DNA of 64,000 nt from WTGA01 sp965231865 (GTDB lineage Bacteria > Pseudomonadota > Gammaproteobacteria > Arenicellales > Poriferihabitantaceae): positions 1,736,001-1,800,000 of the forward strand of contig CBDDOJ010000002.1 of the NCBI GenBank assembly GCA_965231865.1, in the 5' to 3' direction. The position numbers were made by a program, and so were the translations under genes. The notes below the pieces were generated by a model that was not told where the DNA came from, made no database searches, and saw nothing but the letters and a program-made list of their open reading frames with translations. Positions 62,230-64,000 of the stretch are shown here, piece after piece (position 1 is the first letter of the stretch; each line of letters starts with the position of its first letter).

Positions 62230-63886
62230 TTCGCGATTGAAAATATGTGTATTGTGCCTGTGCCTGTTTTCGGCCCCTGTACAGGCGGCTGCCGGGGTGG
62301 CTTCCGCCCATCCCCTGGCTACCGCCGCCGGAATACGGGTTCTCAAGCAGGGGGGCAATGCCTTTGATGCCGCGGTGGCCGTCACGGCCACACTGGCGGT
62401 GGTGGAACCCGCAGGGTCTGGACTGGGTGGCGGCGGGTTCTGGCTGCTTTACGATGCCGATGAGGAGAAATCCATGATGCTGGACGGCCGGGAAAAGGCA
62501 CCGTTGGCGGCAACCCGGGACATGTTTCTGGATGAGAAAGGAAACCGGGTCCCTCACCTGTCCATTGACGGCGGACTGGCGGCTGCCATCCCCGGTGAGC
62601 CCGCTGCACTGGTCTGGCTGGCGAAGAACATGGGGAAGTTCCCCCTGACCCTGTCACTGTTGCCGGCCATTGAAGCCGCCCGGGAAGGATTTGTGGCGGG
62701 CAAGCGCTTTCACAGATTGATGAACTGGCGTGCCGACGTGATCCGGATGTCTCCCGCTGCCGCGGAAATCTTCCTGGCAAACGGGCAGGTTCCCCAGGTC
62801 GGAAACCGGATTATACAGGAAGACCTGGCCGACACGCTGTGGACCCTGGCGGTACGGGGGCATGACGGCTTCTATTCCGGAGAGATGGCAAAGCGGCTGG
62901 TCGAGGGAGTCCGGCAGGCAGGGGGGATCTGGACGCTGGAGGACCTGGCGGAATACCAGGTCGTCCTGCGTGAACCCGTTGAACTCGAATTCAATGGAAT
63001 GAAAGTGGTTTCCGCCTCCCTGCCGTCCTCCGGCGGGCTGGTCCTGGCGGAAATCCTGAATATTCTGGAAAACCATGATCTCTCTTCCATGGATCGCGTG
63101 GATTTTGTCCATGTCCTGGTCGAAGCGATGCGCCGGGGATACCGGGACCGGGCCCAGTACATGGGAGACCCCGGGTTTGTGGAGGTGCCCGCTACCATGC
63201 TGCAGGACAAATATTATGCCCGGGGCCAGAACCAGTCCCTGCGGATGGACCGGGCCACCCCAAGCAATCATCTTGCGCCTACCTGGACGGATGCCGGTGT
63301 CGGGGAGGATACGACACATTTTTCGGTGATTGATGAGGACGGAAACATGGTGGCGGCCACCTTGTCCATCAACTATCCGTTTGGGTCCGGCGTGGTGCCC
63401 CCCGGAACCGGGGTGCTGCTGAATGATGAAATGGATGACTTTTCAGCCAAGCCGGGGGAGCCGAATGCCTACGGCCTGGTCGGTGCCCGGGCCAATGCCA
63501 TTGAACCTGGAAAACGAATGCTGTCCAGCATGAGCCCCACCTTCCTGGAAACCGGTGACCGGGTGGCCGTCCTCGGTACCCCGGGTGGCAGCCGGATCAT
63601 TTCCATGGTTGCGCTGGCTGCCCTGGAGTTTTACCGGGGTCAAAATGCGGAAAAAATGGTCAATCGGCCCCGGTTCCATCATCAGTACCTTCCGGATTCC
63701 ATTCAGATGGAACCCGGGGCCCTGTCGGAGGATGTCATCTCCCGGCTGGAAGAAAGGGGACACGAATTCAAGCCCCTGTCCCGGACCTGGGGCAATATGC
63801 AGGTGGTTATTCTCGACCGGGAAAGTGGGGCGGTGACCGCCGCATCGGACAACAGGGGGGAAGGGGCGGCACAGGTGCTGTTCTGA
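62213..63886 (+). CDS. ggt: Gamma-glutamyltransferase
   Basis: A periplasmic enzyme that cleaves gamma-glutamyl bonds of glutathione and related peptides. The 557-residue precursor has a signal peptide (CVLCLCLFSAPVQA) and matures by self-cleavage before the nucleophilic threonine in EDTTHFSVID near residue 365. The N-terminal block ASAHPLATAAGIRVLKQGGN near 30-50 and the late SSMSPTFLE and GTPGGSRII near 440-465 are family hallmarks. The start overlaps the end of orn by 17 bp in another frame. Confidence 0.94.
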   Translation: MRILADSRLKICVLCLCLFSAPVQAAAGVASAHPLATAAGIRVLKQGGNAFDAAVAVTATLAVVEPAGSGLGGGGFWLLYDADEEKSMMLDGREKAPLAATRDMFLDEKGNRVPHLSIDGGLAAAIPGEPAALVWLAKNMGKFPLTLSLLPAIEAAREGFVAGKRFHRLMNWRADVIRMSPAAAEIFLANGQVPQVGNRIIQEDLADTLWTLAVRGHDGFYSGEMAKRLVEGVRQAGGIWTLEDLAEYQVVLREPVELEFNGMKVVSASLPSSGGLVLAEILNILENHDLSSMDRVDFVHVLVEAMRRGYRDRAQYMGDPGFVEVPATMLQDKYYARGQNQSLRMDRATPSNHLAPTWTDAGVGEDTTHFSVIDEDGNMVAATLSINYPFGSGVVPPGTGVLLNDEMDDFSAKPGEPNAYGLVGARANAIEPGKRMLSSMSPTFLETGDRVAVLGTPGGSRIISMVALAALEFYRGQNAEKMVNRPRFHHQYLPDSIQMEPGALSEDVISRLEERGHEFKPLSRTWGNMQVVILDRESGAVTAASDNRGEGAAQVLF

Positions 63887-63947
63887 GGTTGTTGATGGCC
63901 AGACCTGCGCAGGCCACGGGATTTTCCACGGTTCCGTATCGTTGTCA

Positions 63948-64000
63948 TCACCGAACCATCCGGTCCCATGCCCGTGCGAATCCATCCGGGCGCCACGCCA
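63948..64000 (-). CDS. Possible 3' end of a minus-strand gene
   Basis: The minus strand from the right edge reads AWRPDGFARAWDRMVR and then two stops (TGATGA). The composition looks protein-like and would place a gene convergent to ggt, but 16 codons are too few to identify it. Confidence 0.3.
   Translation of the reverse strand, partial: AWRPDGFARAWDRMVR

Overview
The window looks like a piece of a gammaproteobacterial chromosome. The evidence is a set of housekeeping genes in gammaproteobacterial style: hflK-hflC-DUF2065-purA, cmoA-cmoB, thyA-folA, rsmJ, rsmE, orn, fabI and glnA. Genus and species cannot be told from the sequence alone. No rRNA or tRNA gene and no CRISPR array was seen. 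Most genes are moderately GC-rich. Two accessory blocks stand out by composition: an AT-rich giant gene at the left edge, and a very GC-rich pair of ATPase genes at 49.6-53.7 kb.

Layout. 1-5650: one open-ended minus-strand gene of at least 1,883 codons, with a P-loop NTPase module near residues 1314-1413 and long helical flanks; its 3' end lies outside the window. 5997-6307: wreck of an IS4-type transposase. 6.6-15.0 kb: glnA, hflK, hflC, DUF2065, purA, a succinate-semialdehyde dehydrogenase and a LysM lipoprotein. 15.5-17.9 kb: a sarcosine/dimethylglycine dehydrogenase-like flavoprotein, minus strand. 18.2-28.4 kb: a MetX-like hydrolase, then a compact propionyl-CoA block (methylmalonyl-CoA mutase, carboxylase beta and alpha subunits, MeaB, epimerase) running into cmoA-cmoB. 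28.6-31.2 kb: a penicillin-binding transpeptidase, thyA and folA, minus strand.

31.3-36.0 kb is a decayed accessory zone. It holds a small exported ORF, a frameshifted MORN-repeat relic, a group II intron maturase relic, an AAA ATPase, an orphan secreted protein, a broken IS630 element and a 35-residue single-span membrane ORF. 36.0-40.5 kb: a polyamine-type ABC importer operon with hairpins between and after its genes. 41.2-45.9 kb: NnrS, a LysR regulator divergent from a membrane di-iron hydroxylase plus Rieske ferredoxin, and a PanB-like enzyme. 46.1-49.5 kb: a PreP-like M16C protease and a cold-shock protein with a strong terminator.

49.6-53.7 kb: a two-gene operon with a 4-base overlap. 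It encodes a 433-residue P-loop ATPase and a 930-residue P-loop/TPR protein. Its sigma70-type promoter is covered by three 15-bp direct repeats. This operon and the giant left-edge gene are the best candidates for undescribed conflict or regulatory systems. 54.2-56.6 kb: a Dyp-type peroxidase followed by a membrane triheme cytochrome with an extreme Glu/Asp/Tyr repeat linker. 56.7-63.9 kb: GMC oxidoreductase, SRAP-domain protein and fabI on the minus strand; rsmJ, rsmE, orn and gamma-glutamyltransferase on the plus strand.

Metabolically the block points to an aerobic heterotroph. It takes up polyamine-like compounds, demethylates N-methyl amino acids, oxidises alcohols, and converts propionyl-CoA to succinyl-CoA. 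Functions are assigned from sequence pattern only; no database search was possible.
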